From Anaerolineae bacterium (GTDB taxonomy: Bacteria; Chloroflexota; Anaerolineae; 4572-78; J111): 64,000 nt of DNA. Below are positions 17,474-26,227 of the stretch, in pieces. Every line of letters begins with the position of its first letter. Position 1 is the stretch's first letter. Made by a program: the position numbers and the translations under genes. The stretch is from assembly GCA_022071955.1 (NCBI GenBank), contig JAJVIM010000012.1:254029-318028 (forward strand), read 5' to 3'. The notes below the pieces were generated by a model. The model saw only the letters and a list, made by a program, of their open reading frames with translations. It was not told the DNA's origin and ran no database searches.

Positions 17474-20400
17474 TCAGGCCTCTTCCGGTGTGCGCAAATG
17501 GGTTTCAATAACGTGAAGCAGTTGTTTCAGGCTGATGGGTTTGCTTAAATAGTAGCTGGCTCCGGCCGCCAGGCAGCGCTCGCGATCGCCGGGCATGGCC
17601 AGGGCGGTTAAGGCGACGATGGGGGTAGCGGCAAACCGGGCGTTGGCCCGCAGGCGGCGGATAGCTTCCAAACCGTCCATCTCTGGCATCTGGATGTCCA
17701 TAATAATCAGGGTTGGCGCAGATTCTCTGGCGCGATCAACCGCCTCCACACCGTTGCGGGCAACAATTATGTGATACCCTTTACTTTGCAGATAACGGGA
17801 AAACGTTTTGATGTTGGTTTCGTTATCTTCCGCCAGCAAAATTACCGGCCCGGTTTCCGGTGGGGTGGCGGCCGCCGCTGCGGGCACAAATGAGGCAGCC
17901 GGCTCGTCTGCGCCGGGCTGGCCATCGGCCGGCGTGGCCGGCGACCACGGCAGCGAAACGGTAAAACGGCTACCCTGCCCGACCTGGCTTTCGGCCGAAA
18001 CGCTGCCGCCGTGCATTTCAACCAGCCGGTACACCAACGCCAGCCCCAAACCGGTGCCTTCAAACCGGCGCGAGAGCCGGCTATCGAGCTGGACAAAGGG
18101 TTTAAAGAGCCGGGTCATGTGTTCCGGGGCAATCCCGATGCCGGTATCCCACACCGTAAATTTGACCTCTTCGGCGGCTTCATCGCTCACAACATCCAGC
18201 CCAATTCGCCCGCCGGCCGGAGTAAATTTAACCGCATTGCTCAGCAGGTTTACCAGAATTTGTTTCAGACGGCGTTCATCGGCCCAAATGGCCCCCACCG
18301 ACTGGTCCAGCGTAGAGACAACTTTCAATTCTTTGGCAAACGCGGCCTGCTTGATCATCCGCAAACTGGCCTGGTACACTCCCTGCAACGATACCGGTTC
18401 AAGCGTCAGTTCCATTTTGCCGGCTTCAATTTTAGACAGGTCAAGAATATCGTTGATCAGTTCCAGCAAGTGATGGCCACTGGTCGAGATTTCGTGAACC
18501 GAGTCAAGCTGGTCCTCGTTGAGCGGGCCATACACCTGTTCGCTGAGCGATTCTGACATGCCCAAAATGGCGTTGAGCGGGGTGCGCAGTTCGTGGCTCA
18601 TACTGGCCAAAAATTCATCTTTAAGTTTGGCGGCGCGGGCCAGTTCGGCGTTGGCGCTGCTCAGTTCGGCGGTGCGTTCCGCCACCCGCCGGGCCAGCAA
18701 GGCGCGCTCGGCAACCAGGGCGGTTCGAGTGCGTTCCAGTTCCTCGGCGGTCTGTTTGCGGGCCGTCACATCTCGCTGCACCGAGACCCAGTGCGTAACC
18801 CAGCCTTTGTCATCTTTGAGGGGCGTAATGGTAAACTCCACCCAAAATTCGCTGCCATCTTTGCGGTAATTAACCAACTCGGCGGCGACCGGCTGCCAGT
18901 TTTCCAGCGCATGGCGAATACGGGCCAGTTCGGCGCGGTTGGTGCGCGGCCCCTGTAAAATACGGGGCGTCTGGCCGGCGACTTCCTCGGCGGAGTAGCC
19001 GGTGAGCCGGGTAAAGGCTTCGTTAACATACAAAATGCGCGGGCCGGGTGTATTGATGGGCCGCGCTTCGGTGATCACCACCGACTCGGTAGCGTTTGAC
19101 ACCACCGACTGCATGAGCCGCAGTTGTTCTTCGGTGCGGATCCGCTCGGTAATATCCTGCACCAGCGAAGCAAAGGCAATTACCTGGCCATCGGGGTCAA
19201 CCAGGGGGGTGTTGTACCACTCACAAACAATGGTCTCGCCGGATTTGGTCAGGTTTTCGTTGGTGCTGCGCAGGCCGTCGCGCCGTTCTAACAGCGCCTG
19301 CCGTAAATCCTCAAGATGAAGGTGAACGTGCTCCGGCAAAATCAGGTCGGTTACCGGCCGGCCAATTGTTTCCTGGCGAGTATAGCCAAATATCTTTTCC
19401 GCGGCCGGGTTCCATTCAACCACGTGCATATCCAGGCTCAGTTCGATGACAGCCAGCGGGGTTTGCTGCACGTGCAGGGCCAGTCGCTGCTCAGATTGGC
19501 GCAGGGCCTCTTCCCGCTCGCTCACAACCTGGCGCATTTCCTGAAAAGCGGCCACCAAAATCCCTATTTCGCCCTCGCTCGGCGACAGGGGCGGCAGCGG
19601 GGCCGAGGCGTCGCCGGCGGCAAAAGCGTGGGCGGCTTCGGCCAGTTTTCGCACCGGGCGGGTTAACCGCCCGGCCAGCCACAGAGCGGTGCCAAAGGCC
19701 AGCGCGCCGGTGAGCAGCACGGCCACCAGCGCCAGATAATAGGACCGCTGAGCCGGAGCGATGACTTCGGTGTGAGAACGCTCAACCACCACGGTCCAGC
19801 CAAACTCTACCAGCGAGGCATAGCCGGCATCAAAAAGTTCACCGTCAATTTGATACGCCGTTGTACCGCTGCCCACCAGTTCATTGCGGTTAAACGCGGC
19901 TTGCCACGGCCCGGTGCCGGCCTGCTGCATCACCTCGCTGTTGGGGTGCAGCAGCACGTAGCCTTTCGAGTCCAGCACAAAAGCCTGGCCCGCGCCAATC
20001 TGCACTTTTCTGACCACCGCCGACAGATCTCGCAGGTTAACGGCGCCGGCCACCACGCCGATGACCTCTCGCTGCGGGTTGCGAATGGGCGCATAAATCA
20101 GCAAGATTCGCTGGCCGCTGTTGGGGTCTGAGGTGATCAACCACTGCTGCCGGCCCTGCGTGGCTACCGTGTAAAATGTAGCGGCATCGATGATGGGCTG
20201 GCGGTCGGGATGAGAGGAAGCGGTCAGGCGGCCGGCGGTATCCACAATATCCAATGCGTTGAACTGGTCGTTGTGCAAAAAAAGTTCTTTTAAAACCTGG
20301 TTCTGCCGGGCCGGCTCCATTGAGACAATACTGGGCAGCGAGGCAATAATATCGGTATCACGCAGTAAACCGGTGAGCTTGATATTCAGCTCACCGGTAA

Positions 20401-20563
20401 TGGCGCTGGCAATGCTGGTTAGCTCCCGCGATGATCGTTCGGCCAGGGCGCTGCGGTCGAGCGTGGCAATTCCCAGCCCAATCAACGCCAGCGGGATAAC
20501 TGCAATCAGGGTTAACGCCAGCAAAAATTGAAGGTAAATTTTTGAAACACGCGGCCAGGGCAT
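17474..20563 (-). CDS. Membrane hybrid histidine kinase (Cache, HAMP, 2 PAS, HisKA, HATPase, REC)
   Basis: 1,029 residues. TM1 at ~10-33 (FLLALTLIAVIPLALIGLGI) and TM2 near 275-298 enclose a ~240-residue dCache-like extracellular sensor; then HAMP (~300-355), PAS (~370-490 and ~495-620), HisKA (His in FLASMSHELRTPLNAI), HATPase and a C-terminal receiver (ILLAEDNETN, LIIMDIQMPEMDG, LSKPIS). I start at the ATG at 20563, one base after the upstream stop; the longer frame to 20617 adds an Arg/Cys-rich tail and overlaps the previous gene by 53 bp. Directly downstream of the binding-protein gene, it is the best candidate to sense that protein or its ligand at the membrane. Confidence 0.92.
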   Translation of the reverse strand: MPWPRVSKIYLQFLLALTLIAVIPLALIGLGIATLDRSALAERSSRELTSIASAITGELNIKLTGLLRDTDIIASLPSIVSMEPARQNQVLKELFLHNDQFNALDIVDTAGRLTASSHPDRQPIIDAATFYTVATQGRQQWLITSDPNSGQRILLIYAPIRNPQREVIGVVAGAVNLRDLSAVVRKVQIGAGQAFVLDSKGYVLLHPNSEVMQQAGTGPWQAAFNRNELVGSGTTAYQIDGELFDAGYASLVEFGWTVVVERSHTEVIAPAQRSYYLALVAVLLTGALAFGTALWLAGRLTRPVRKLAEAAHAFAAGDASAPLPPLSPSEGEIGILVAAFQEMRQVVSEREEALRQSEQRLALHVQQTPLAVIELSLDMHVVEWNPAAEKIFGYTRQETIGRPVTDLILPEHVHLHLEDLRQALLERRDGLRSTNENLTKSGETIVCEWYNTPLVDPDGQVIAFASLVQDITERIRTEEQLRLMQSVVSNATESVVITEARPINTPGPRILYVNEAFTRLTGYSAEEVAGQTPRILQGPRTNRAELARIRHALENWQPVAAELVNYRKDGSEFWVEFTITPLKDDKGWVTHWVSVQRDVTARKQTAEELERTRTALVAERALLARRVAERTAELSSANAELARAAKLKDEFLASMSHELRTPLNAILGMSESLSEQVYGPLNEDQLDSVHEISTSGHHLLELINDILDLSKIEAGKMELTLEPVSLQGVYQASLRMIKQAAFAKELKVVSTLDQSVGAIWADERRLKQILVNLLSNAVKFTPAGGRIGLDVVSDEAAEEVKFTVWDTGIGIAPEHMTRLFKPFVQLDSRLSRRFEGTGLGLALVYRLVEMHGGSVSAESQVGQGSRFTVSLPWSPATPADGQPGADEPAASFVPAAAAATPPETGPVILLAEDNETNIKTFSRYLQSKGYHIIVARNGVEAVDRARESAPTLIIMDIQMPEMDGLEAIRRLRANARFAATPIVALTALAMPGDRERCLAAGASYYLSKPISLKQLLHVIETHLRTPEEA

Positions 20564-20564
20564 T

Positions 20565-21764
20565 TTATGGTCTCGCCGGGGACAGGTGCGGTTGCGGCGC
20601 GGGCACCAGCCGGCCATCCTGCCACACGGTCATCATATAATCGGCGGCCAGCAGCGCATCGTGCTGCTGAGCGTTAAAGGGTAAATTGTATTCCTTCACC
20701 AGTCCATTATACACCTGTAAATGTTCAAGCGCAGCCTGAACATCTGGCCCGGCGGTGGTTCCGGCCTGCCTGATGGCCTGCGCCAGCAGTTGAACGCCAT
20801 CGTATCCGTGCACCACCCCCACCGGGGCCTGCACATCTTCCGGGTTGCGGGTGCCAAAACGGCGATGGTAGGCCTGCAAAAATTCTTCGGCCCGCGGCGA
20901 CAGATCGCCAAAGAACGAGTAGGTTTGCAGAGTAAAAATATCGCCGGTGTTTTCCACGCCGGCCAGTTCAGAAAAACGCCCGCCGCTAATACCCCAATGG
21001 CTGATGATGGGCACACCCCAGCCCAAAATGGCCCGCCCACGGGCAATGGCCGCGCCTTCGGTGGTGTTGGCCACCATCAGCAACGAGTCGGCGCCGGCAT
21101 CCTGAAGCACTTTCAATTTGGCGGTCATATCGGTATCGCCCTGGTCAAAACGAGCCACGCTCACGGGTTCAACCCCCAGTTGCGCCAGCCAGTGAGTCAA
21201 TCCAGCCAGGTTAGCTTCGCCCCAGTCGCTGGTATCCGCGATAATGGCCGGGTACCGGGCGCCGATCACGTCAACCGTGTAGCGGGCTAAAAATTCATCG
21301 GCCTGCTCATCGCTCACGGACACGCGAAAGGCGTAATTGGGTGTGCGCCCGTTTTGAGTGATGGTCGTCATCGAGCCCCAGGGATTGATGAGGGGCAGAT
21401 GCAACTGGTGGATGGTATCTAACTGGGCCACCATAACCGGGCTAAAAATGCCGCCAAATACGGCTACAATTTCCTCCTGTTCAACCAGCTCTTTCAGCGC
21501 AGCCACACCGGCGGCGGGGTCGTTTTGCACGTCGCGCGTTACCAGTTCCAGCGGGCGGCCCAATACCCCACCCCCAGCGTTAACTTCGTCCATAGCCAGC
21601 AACATCCCGCGCTGAATCGCCTCACCCGATGTGGCCAGCGGGCCAGACAGCGGCGCAATCAGGCCCACCTTGATTGGCTCGCCGGCAGCCGCCTGGCTGC
21701 ACCCCACCAGCAATCCAAAAAACAGTAGCACCAGTAATAAATTTATCCGTTTGCTCCAGTTCAT
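20565..21764 (-). CDS. Periplasmic-binding-type lipoprotein (LivK/amide family, Peripla_BP_6)
   Basis: 399 residues. The signal peptide ends in the lipobox FGLLVGC (Cys 22). The mature protein has the branched-chain amino acid/amide receptor fold: IKVGLIAPLSGPLATSGEA, MDEVNAGGGVLGRPLELV, VFGGIFSPVMVAQLD and DGVQLLAQAIRQAG are typical. The ATG at 21764 follows GGAG six bases upstream. No permease or ATPase of the Liv type accompanies it. Instead three histidine kinases follow in the same operon, so I infer that it delivers a ligand to a sensor kinase rather than to a transporter. The ligand is unknown. A GTGCAA operator lies 83 bp upstream. Confidence 0.88.
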   Translation of the reverse strand: MNWSKRINLLLVLLFFGLLVGCSQAAAGEPIKVGLIAPLSGPLATSGEAIQRGMLLAMDEVNAGGGVLGRPLELVTRDVQNDPAAGVAALKELVEQEEIVAVFGGIFSPVMVAQLDTIHQLHLPLINPWGSMTTITQNGRTPNYAFRVSVSDEQADEFLARYTVDVIGARYPAIIADTSDWGEANLAGLTHWLAQLGVEPVSVARFDQGDTDMTAKLKVLQDAGADSLLMVANTTEGAAIARGRAILGWGVPIISHWGISGGRFSELAGVENTGDIFTLQTYSFFGDLSPRAEEFLQAYHRRFGTRNPEDVQAPVGVVHGYDGVQLLAQAIRQAGTTAGPDVQAALEHLQVYNGLVKEYNLPFNAQQHDALLAADYMMTVWQDGRLVPAPQPHLSPARP

Positions 21765-21846
21765 TGCCAACTCCTGCCTTTAACGGCTTTTCACTTTGAT
21801 ACCGTCAATGGTAGCACAACCGCGGATGAAACTACATACCGCCAGC

Positions 21847-21883
21847 GTGCAACTCTGGGTGAGTTCCGTGCAAGTTTGTGCAA
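21847..21883. promoter_or_regulatory. GTGCAA direct-repeat operator, copy C
   Basis: GTGCAA at 21847, 21868 and 21878, spaced 21 and 10 bp. The first box is 83 bp upstream of the binding-protein gene on the minus strand and ~130 bp from the divergent promoter at 22015-22043, so it could act on both sides of this 306-bp intergenic region. I see nothing else in that gap. Confidence 0.55.
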
Positions 21884-22014
21884 CCCAAAATAGCTCACGT
21901 AACGGGCAAAACTGAGTAGTTTATTCGGTTGTTTTATGGGAGATAAACCCAGCTTGCGGCACACCGTCAAAGATGAAGATACGTGGGCCACCCCATCCGC
22001 AACAGAACACGAAC

Positions 22015-22043
22015 TTTTTGATTTTAGCCGGCTTTGTTATACT
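22015..22043 (+). promoter_or_regulatory. Promoter of the NarX/NarL-like kinase-regulator pair
   Basis: A weak -35 TTTTTG (22015-22020), a 17-bp spacer and -10 TATACT (22038-22043) with an extended TGT in front. The 36 bp from 22008 match 30550-30585 at 30 positions. The predicted start of transcription near 22050 favours the ATG at 22071 over that at 22053. Confidence 0.55.
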
Positions 22044-22070
22044 GGGTAAAATATGGGCGCGGGTGAGACG

Positions 22071-23690
22071 ATGAACAGAGATGTGTTCAACAAACTGGGT
22101 GACTGGATTTATAACGCGGTCTTGTCGGTGCCGGTCAATGCCAAAATTACCGGTATTGTGCTGCTGCCTGTGCTGATTTTGGGCCTGTCGCTCAATTACT
22201 GGATCACCACCGGCCTGTCAGATTGGCTATCTTACCTGCTCACGGATGTTCGGGTTGACGCGGCCATGCGCGCCGGCAGCCGCAGTGTAACGCTGGTAAC
22301 AGTTTTGGCCGCCGCCGGTTCAATCATTATGGCTTCGCTCCTCAGTTTTATTCTCACCCGGCCGTTGCTGGCTCTGCGTGAAATGGCCCAAAAAGTAGCC
22401 AGCGGCGATTTGAACGCCCGCACGCCCGTTTGGTCAAACGACGAAATTGGCGAAGTAGCCATTGCAGTTAACAAAATGACCGACCACCTGGTAACTGCGC
22501 AGGATGAACTGGCCCGCACCAACCGCCGTTTAACGGCCATCAACCGGGTTATCCAGGCTGCCGACCGCGAGCTGGAGATTCACGATGTGCTTTATGCGGT
22601 GCTGGAAAATGTGCTCGATGTGATGCACCTAAAAGTGGGCTGGGTTTATTTGCGCGACCCGGAGCGCGATCTGTTTCACCTGGCCAGTTGGTACAATGCT
22701 CCCCCGGAATTGCAAACATTGCTGCTGCGCCAAACCAACACGCCGCTGTGCGCCTGCCAGCAGGATTTTGTTGACGGCAATCTGGCCGGGTGGATTAACC
22801 TGCGCGAGTGCCGGCGTCTGAGCGAATGCGCCGGGTTGGAGCTAACCACTCAGCATGTCACCATCCCCATTGAGGCCCACGATCAAAAATTTGGGGTAAT
22901 GAACCTGCTGTGTGAAAGCGAGCAGGTATTGAGCGATGAAGACAAAGAACTGCTGGCCGCCATCGGTGTGCAGGTCTCAGAAATTGTGGCCAATGCCTGG
23001 CTGCGCCTGAAACTGGCCGAAAAAGAGGCGGCGCGGCAGGCGCTGCTGGAGTCGCTGGTTGAGGCTCAGGAAGAGGAGCGCAGCCGGCTGGCCCGCGAGC
23101 TGCACGATGGCGCAGGCCAGATGCTTACCAGCCTGCTGGTACGGATTAAAATGATGGAGAAAAAGGCATCGATCCCGGAAATACAGGGCGGGCTGGACGA
23201 CATGCTCGATGTGGTATCGGGCACCATCGAACAAATTCGGGAATTGTCGTACCGGCTGCGCCCGGCCGCGCTGGAAGAATTTGGCCTGGCGGTGGCGCTG
23301 GAAACGCTGGCCACAGATATGGCCCACGAAGCCGGGCTAACGATTTGCTGCGAGTGCCAGATCAACGGCGCCAAACTGCCGCCCGGCATCGAGGTGATTT
23401 TGTACCGCATTGCCCAGGAAGCGCTCACCAACGTGCTGCGCCACGCCCACGCCACCACCGTTTCGGTTAAACTCACCCGGATTGCCGATAAAGTGTGCAT
23501 GAGCATCAATGATGATGGCCGGGGTTTTGCCCCGCACGCGACCCCCACCGACTCCGACCGCCATTTGGGGCTGATCAGCATGCAGGAGCGGGCGGCGATT
23601 GCCGGCGGCAAACTTGAAATTGACTCGACGCCGGGCCAGGGCACAACAATTAATGTGTACATCCCCGTTGTCACCAGGGGGGTCAGATAA
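22071..23690 (+). CDS. NarX/LiaS-type sensor histidine kinase (HAMP, GAF, HisKA_3)
   Basis: 539 residues. TM1 ~24-44 (ITGIVLLPVLILGLSLNYW) and TM2 ~78-100 flank a short extracellular loop; HAMP follows (~95-150), then a Cys-rich GAF-like domain (~165-310; CACQQDFVDGNLAGWINLRECRRL split across the loop), HisKA_3 with the His in LARELHDGAGQ, and a HATPase (~430-535). The Cys cluster near 220-245 might bind metal or report redox state (inference). I chose the ATG at 22071, after GGGTGAG; an ATG at 22053 would be almost leaderless. Its stop overlaps the regulator's start (TAATG). It sits next to the rdh cluster and is its probable sensor. Confidence 0.9.
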   Translation: MNRDVFNKLGDWIYNAVLSVPVNAKITGIVLLPVLILGLSLNYWITTGLSDWLSYLLTDVRVDAAMRAGSRSVTLVTVLAAAGSIIMASLLSFILTRPLLALREMAQKVASGDLNARTPVWSNDEIGEVAIAVNKMTDHLVTAQDELARTNRRLTAINRVIQAADRELEIHDVLYAVLENVLDVMHLKVGWVYLRDPERDLFHLASWYNAPPELQTLLLRQTNTPLCACQQDFVDGNLAGWINLRECRRLSECAGLELTTQHVTIPIEAHDQKFGVMNLLCESEQVLSDEDKELLAAIGVQVSEIVANAWLRLKLAEKEAARQALLESLVEAQEEERSRLARELHDGAGQMLTSLLVRIKMMEKKASIPEIQGGLDDMLDVVSGTIEQIRELSYRLRPAALEEFGLAVALETLATDMAHEAGLTICCECQINGAKLPPGIEVILYRIAQEALTNVLRHAHATTVSVKLTRIADKVCMSINDDGRGFAPHATPTDSDRHLGLISMQERAAIAGGKLEIDSTPGQGTTINVYIPVVTRGVR

Positions 23691-24349
23691 TGGCCAATCA
23701 AAAAATAGAAATTTTACTGGTAGATGATCACAAAGTGCTGCGCGATGGGCTGCGGGCGCTGCTGGAAAGCGAAGATGATTTGGTGGTGGTGGCCGAAGCC
23801 GATACGGGCGGGCAGGCCATTCAACTGGCCCAAACCGTAACCCCCGACATTATTGTGATGGACCTGGGGCTGCCGGATATCAGCGGGCTGGAAGCCATCC
23901 GGGCCATTCGCAAAGTCAACCAGCTCAGCCGGATTGTGGTGTTATCAATGTATACCCGCCGCGAATTTGTAGTGCCGGCCATCGAAGCCGGCTGCGATGG
24001 CTACGTGCCCAAATCGTCAACCCACACCAGCCTGCTGCAAGCCATTCGGGTGGTGCTGCGCGGCGAACGCTACCTGCACCCCACCGCGGCCACGGCGCTG
24101 GTTGAATCGCTCACCGGCCAGCAGTCCGAGGCCGAACAATTTGCCCTGCTTTCAGAACGGGAACAGGACGTGCTGCGCCTCACGGCGATGGGCTTTAGCA
24201 GCCGTGAAATTGGCGATAAACTGGCCATCAGCTCCAAAACCGCCGAAACCTATCGCCAGCGGGCCATGGACAAGCTCAATCTGGAGCATCGCTCTGATCT
24301 GATCAGGTTTGCCCTGCGCGCCGGCATTTTATACGATTTTAGAGATTAG
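23690..24349 (+). CDS. NarL/LuxR-family response regulator
   Basis: 219 residues. The receiver (~1-125) has LLVDDHKV, phospho-acceptor Asp in IIVMDLGLPDISG, VVLSMYTR and the Lys in VPKSS. The C-terminal GerE/LuxR helix-turn-helix (~155-215) reads LSEREQDVLRLTAMGFSSRE. The start codon overlaps the kinase stop, so the pair is translationally coupled. The reductive dehalogenase gene starts 146 bp downstream on the same strand; control of that cluster is the natural inference, as two-component genes commonly flank rdh loci in Dehalococcoides. Confidence 0.93.
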   Translation: MANQKIEILLVDDHKVLRDGLRALLESEDDLVVVAEADTGGQAIQLAQTVTPDIIVMDLGLPDISGLEAIRAIRKVNQLSRIVVLSMYTRREFVVPAIEAGCDGYVPKSSTHTSLLQAIRVVLRGERYLHPTAATALVESLTGQQSEAEQFALLSEREQDVLRLTAMGFSSREIGDKLAISSKTAETYRQRAMDKLNLEHRSDLIRFALRAGILYDFRD

Positions 24350-24411
24350 GTCGATCCCCCCTCCCGCCTCTTTGTCGGAAAAATTACCACAAAAAAATAT
24401 CCTTTTCCCGA

Positions 24412-24465
24412 TACCGCTGCCCTCCAAAGGATGTTATATTATTCACAAAGTTTTAGAAAAAACTT
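24412..24465 (+). promoter_or_regulatory. Putative rdhA promoter and 7-bp inverted repeat
   Basis: An extended -10, TGT then TATATT (24435-24440), with no good -35. The inverted repeat AAGTTTT/AAAACTT (24448-24465) lies at the expected transcription start and could be an operator or a small leader hairpin. A strong AGGAGG site precedes the rdhA ATG. I see no TTAAT-N4-ATTAA dehalobox and no cobalamin riboswitch in the 146-bp gap. Confidence 0.4.
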
Positions 24466-24495
24466 GGGGTAATAATCAGCTTAGGAGGAAGATAT

Positions 24496-25893
24496 ATGTC
24501 AACAGACAGGAAGTTAAAACTAAGCCGGCGCGACTTTTTGCGCGTGGCCGGTTTAGGCGCCGGGGCGGCTACGGTAGCCACTGTGGCCAAACCTGTCGCC
24601 GCCGCACCCAATCTGGGCGCGGCTTCATTTTCAGACCCGGCCGGCCGGCCCAAACGGCCCTGGTGGGTAAAAACTGTGGATCAACCCACGGTTGAAGTGG
24701 ATTGGGCCAAAATGCAGCGCTACAACGAGCGCACCGGCACGGTGCGCGGGCCGGGGATGGCCGGCTACGTGGGCAAAGACGAAGTTGACCGCCTGACCGA
24801 AGTCGCCAAAAAAACCGAACTCCAGCGCATGCTGGACAACGTGGATGGCTACACCCTCAAAGACCAGGCGTTAAAAGCCGCCCACGTGGGCACTGACAAA
24901 AATTTTTTGGGGCCGCAAACCGCGCCCACCCCGGAAGAACGAGGCGTGCCCAAATGGACCGGCTCGCCGGAAGAGGCGGCCAAAATTATCCGGGCGGCAA
25001 TGCGCCACTTTGGCGCGGCGTCGATTGGATTCATCGAACTGGATGACAACACCCGCAAACTGATTTACGGGGTTGACCCGGATGGCAAAGAGTTGATCTT
25101 TACCGACGACGAAATTGCTTCTGAAACCGACGACGCCCGCTACATCCCCAACAAATGCAAATATGCCATTGTTTACACCGTGCAGATGTCGCAGGAAACC
25201 ATGCGGCGCTCGCCCACCCAGTTAGGCTCGCAAACCACCAGCCTGGCCTACTCCCGCGGCGAGATCATTCAGGCTTCCGCGCAGGAATTTTTACGCGGTT
25301 TGGGTTACCAATGCCTGGGCGAATCCAGCACCAACGCGCTGGGGATTGCGCCGGCGCTGGGCGTGATGGCCGGCCTGGGCGAGCTATCGCGGCTGAACCG
25401 GCTGATTACCCCGGAATACGGCCCAATGGTTCGCGTTTTCAAACTACTCACCGATTTGCCGGTAGCCACCGATAAACCCATCGACGCCGGGATCATGGAA
25501 TTTTGCAAGCGCTGCAAAAAATGCGCCGAAGCCTGCCCCTCGGAATCGCTCAGCTTTTTGGACGAACCGACCTGGGAAGTGCAGGGCGGCTGGAACAACC
25601 CCGGCCACAAAGCCTATTTTGAAAATTCGGTTACCTGCCTGGCCTACTGGCGCGAGCAGGCCGGCACTAACTGCGGCATCTGCTTTGCGGTTTGCCCCTT
25701 CTCCAAAAAAGATAAAGCCTGGGTCCACGAGTGGGTTAAGGCCGGCGCTTCAACCGCGCCATTTTTGGACAGCTTCTTCCGCAGCATGGACGACGCCTTT
25801 GGCTACGGCACCAAAGTCAGCGCCGAAGAGTGGTGGGGGCTGGATTTGCCGGAGTTTGGAATTGATACTACCCAATCAGTGCACGAGGTATAA
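24496..25893 (+). CDS. rdhA: Reductive dehalogenase catalytic subunit RdhA
   Basis: 465 residues, the usual RdhA length. A Tat signal (SRRDFLRVAGLGAGAA) with cleavage near AAAP (~residue 36) sends the folded enzyme outside. The central corrinoid-binding region contains GLGELSRLNRLITPEYGP. Two 4Fe-4S motifs follow: FCKRCKKCAEACP (CxxCxxCxxxCP) and, after an isolated Cys, NCGICFAVCPFSKKDKAW. The C-terminus (FFRSMDDAFGYG, WWGLDLPEFGID) is typical. It should cleave carbon-halogen bonds of an organohalide as terminal electron acceptor, using cobamide; the substrate cannot be read from sequence. The next gene starts 3 bases after the stop. A non-respiratory or cryptic role is possible, but the Tat signal favours respiration. 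Confidence 0.92.
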   Translation: MSTDRKLKLSRRDFLRVAGLGAGAATVATVAKPVAAAPNLGAASFSDPAGRPKRPWWVKTVDQPTVEVDWAKMQRYNERTGTVRGPGMAGYVGKDEVDRLTEVAKKTELQRMLDNVDGYTLKDQALKAAHVGTDKNFLGPQTAPTPEERGVPKWTGSPEEAAKIIRAAMRHFGAASIGFIELDDNTRKLIYGVDPDGKELIFTDDEIASETDDARYIPNKCKYAIVYTVQMSQETMRRSPTQLGSQTTSLAYSRGEIIQASAQEFLRGLGYQCLGESSTNALGIAPALGVMAGLGELSRLNRLITPEYGPMVRVFKLLTDLPVATDKPIDAGIMEFCKRCKKCAEACPSESLSFLDEPTWEVQGGWNNPGHKAYFENSVTCLAYWREQAGTNCGICFAVCPFSKKDKAWVHEWVKAGASTAPFLDSFFRSMDDAFGYGTKVSAEEWWGLDLPEFGIDTTQSVHEV

Positions 25894-25896
25894 ACG

Positions 25897-26112
25897 ATGT
25901 CTGACAAATATATTGAACTCAAAGTGAAAAAACGCCCCTGGTACGAGTGGGTGGTGTGGGCCGTTTGGGCGTTTGGAATCCTCTTTATTCTGCAAAACGC
26001 CATCAGCAGCGGCCGGGAATTAGAGCCACGAGCGGCCACCATCTTTTGGGTGTCTTTTGTGGTCTGGCTGCTGGCCGGTTTGGTGGTTTGGTTTATCCGC
26101 CGCAGCAAGTAA
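25897..26112 (+). CDS. RdhB-like membrane anchor (2 TM)
   Basis: 71 residues with TM helices at ~16-36 (YEWVVWAVWAFGILFILQ) and ~47-67 (TIFWVSFVVWLLAGLVVWF), a basic C-terminus (IRRSK) and no Cys. Position immediately 3' of rdhA matches RdhB, which docks the dehalogenase to the outer face of the membrane. Canonical RdhB has about 90-100 residues and three TM helices, so this is a shortened form. The assignment rests mainly on synteny. A terminator follows it. Confidence 0.65.
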   Translation: MSDKYIELKVKKRPWYEWVVWAVWAFGILFILQNAISSGRELEPRAATIFWVSFVVWLLAGLVVWFIRRSK

Positions 26113-26176
26113 CAGCCGGCCCGCTTGCCCAAAATGCCAACCGGTTTAAACTATTCGACAACTTGATACAGTGAGC

Positions 26177-26210
26177 AAAAAGGGAGAGAGAATTTCCTGT
26201 CTCCCTTTTT
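26177..26210 (+). terminator. Rho-independent terminator after rdhAB
   Basis: The inverted repeat AAAAAGGGAGA / TCTCCCTTTTT (26177-26187 and 26200-26210) with a 12-base loop and T-run. It separates rdhAB from the rdhC-like gene, so the latter either depends on read-through or has its own promoter. Confidence 0.75.
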
Positions 26211-26227
26211 GATTTCAACTTTTGTTT

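Noticed and set aside
24350..24495. Cobalamin riboswitch or CprK dehalobox before rdhA
   Set aside because: Neither the B12-box type motifs nor TTAAT-N4-ATTAA could be found; only an extended -10 and a 7-bp inverted repeat are visible.
26113..26227. FMN riboswitch before the rdhC-like flavoprotein gene
   Set aside because: The gap is short and contains only a rho-independent terminator; no RFN-like elements are seen.
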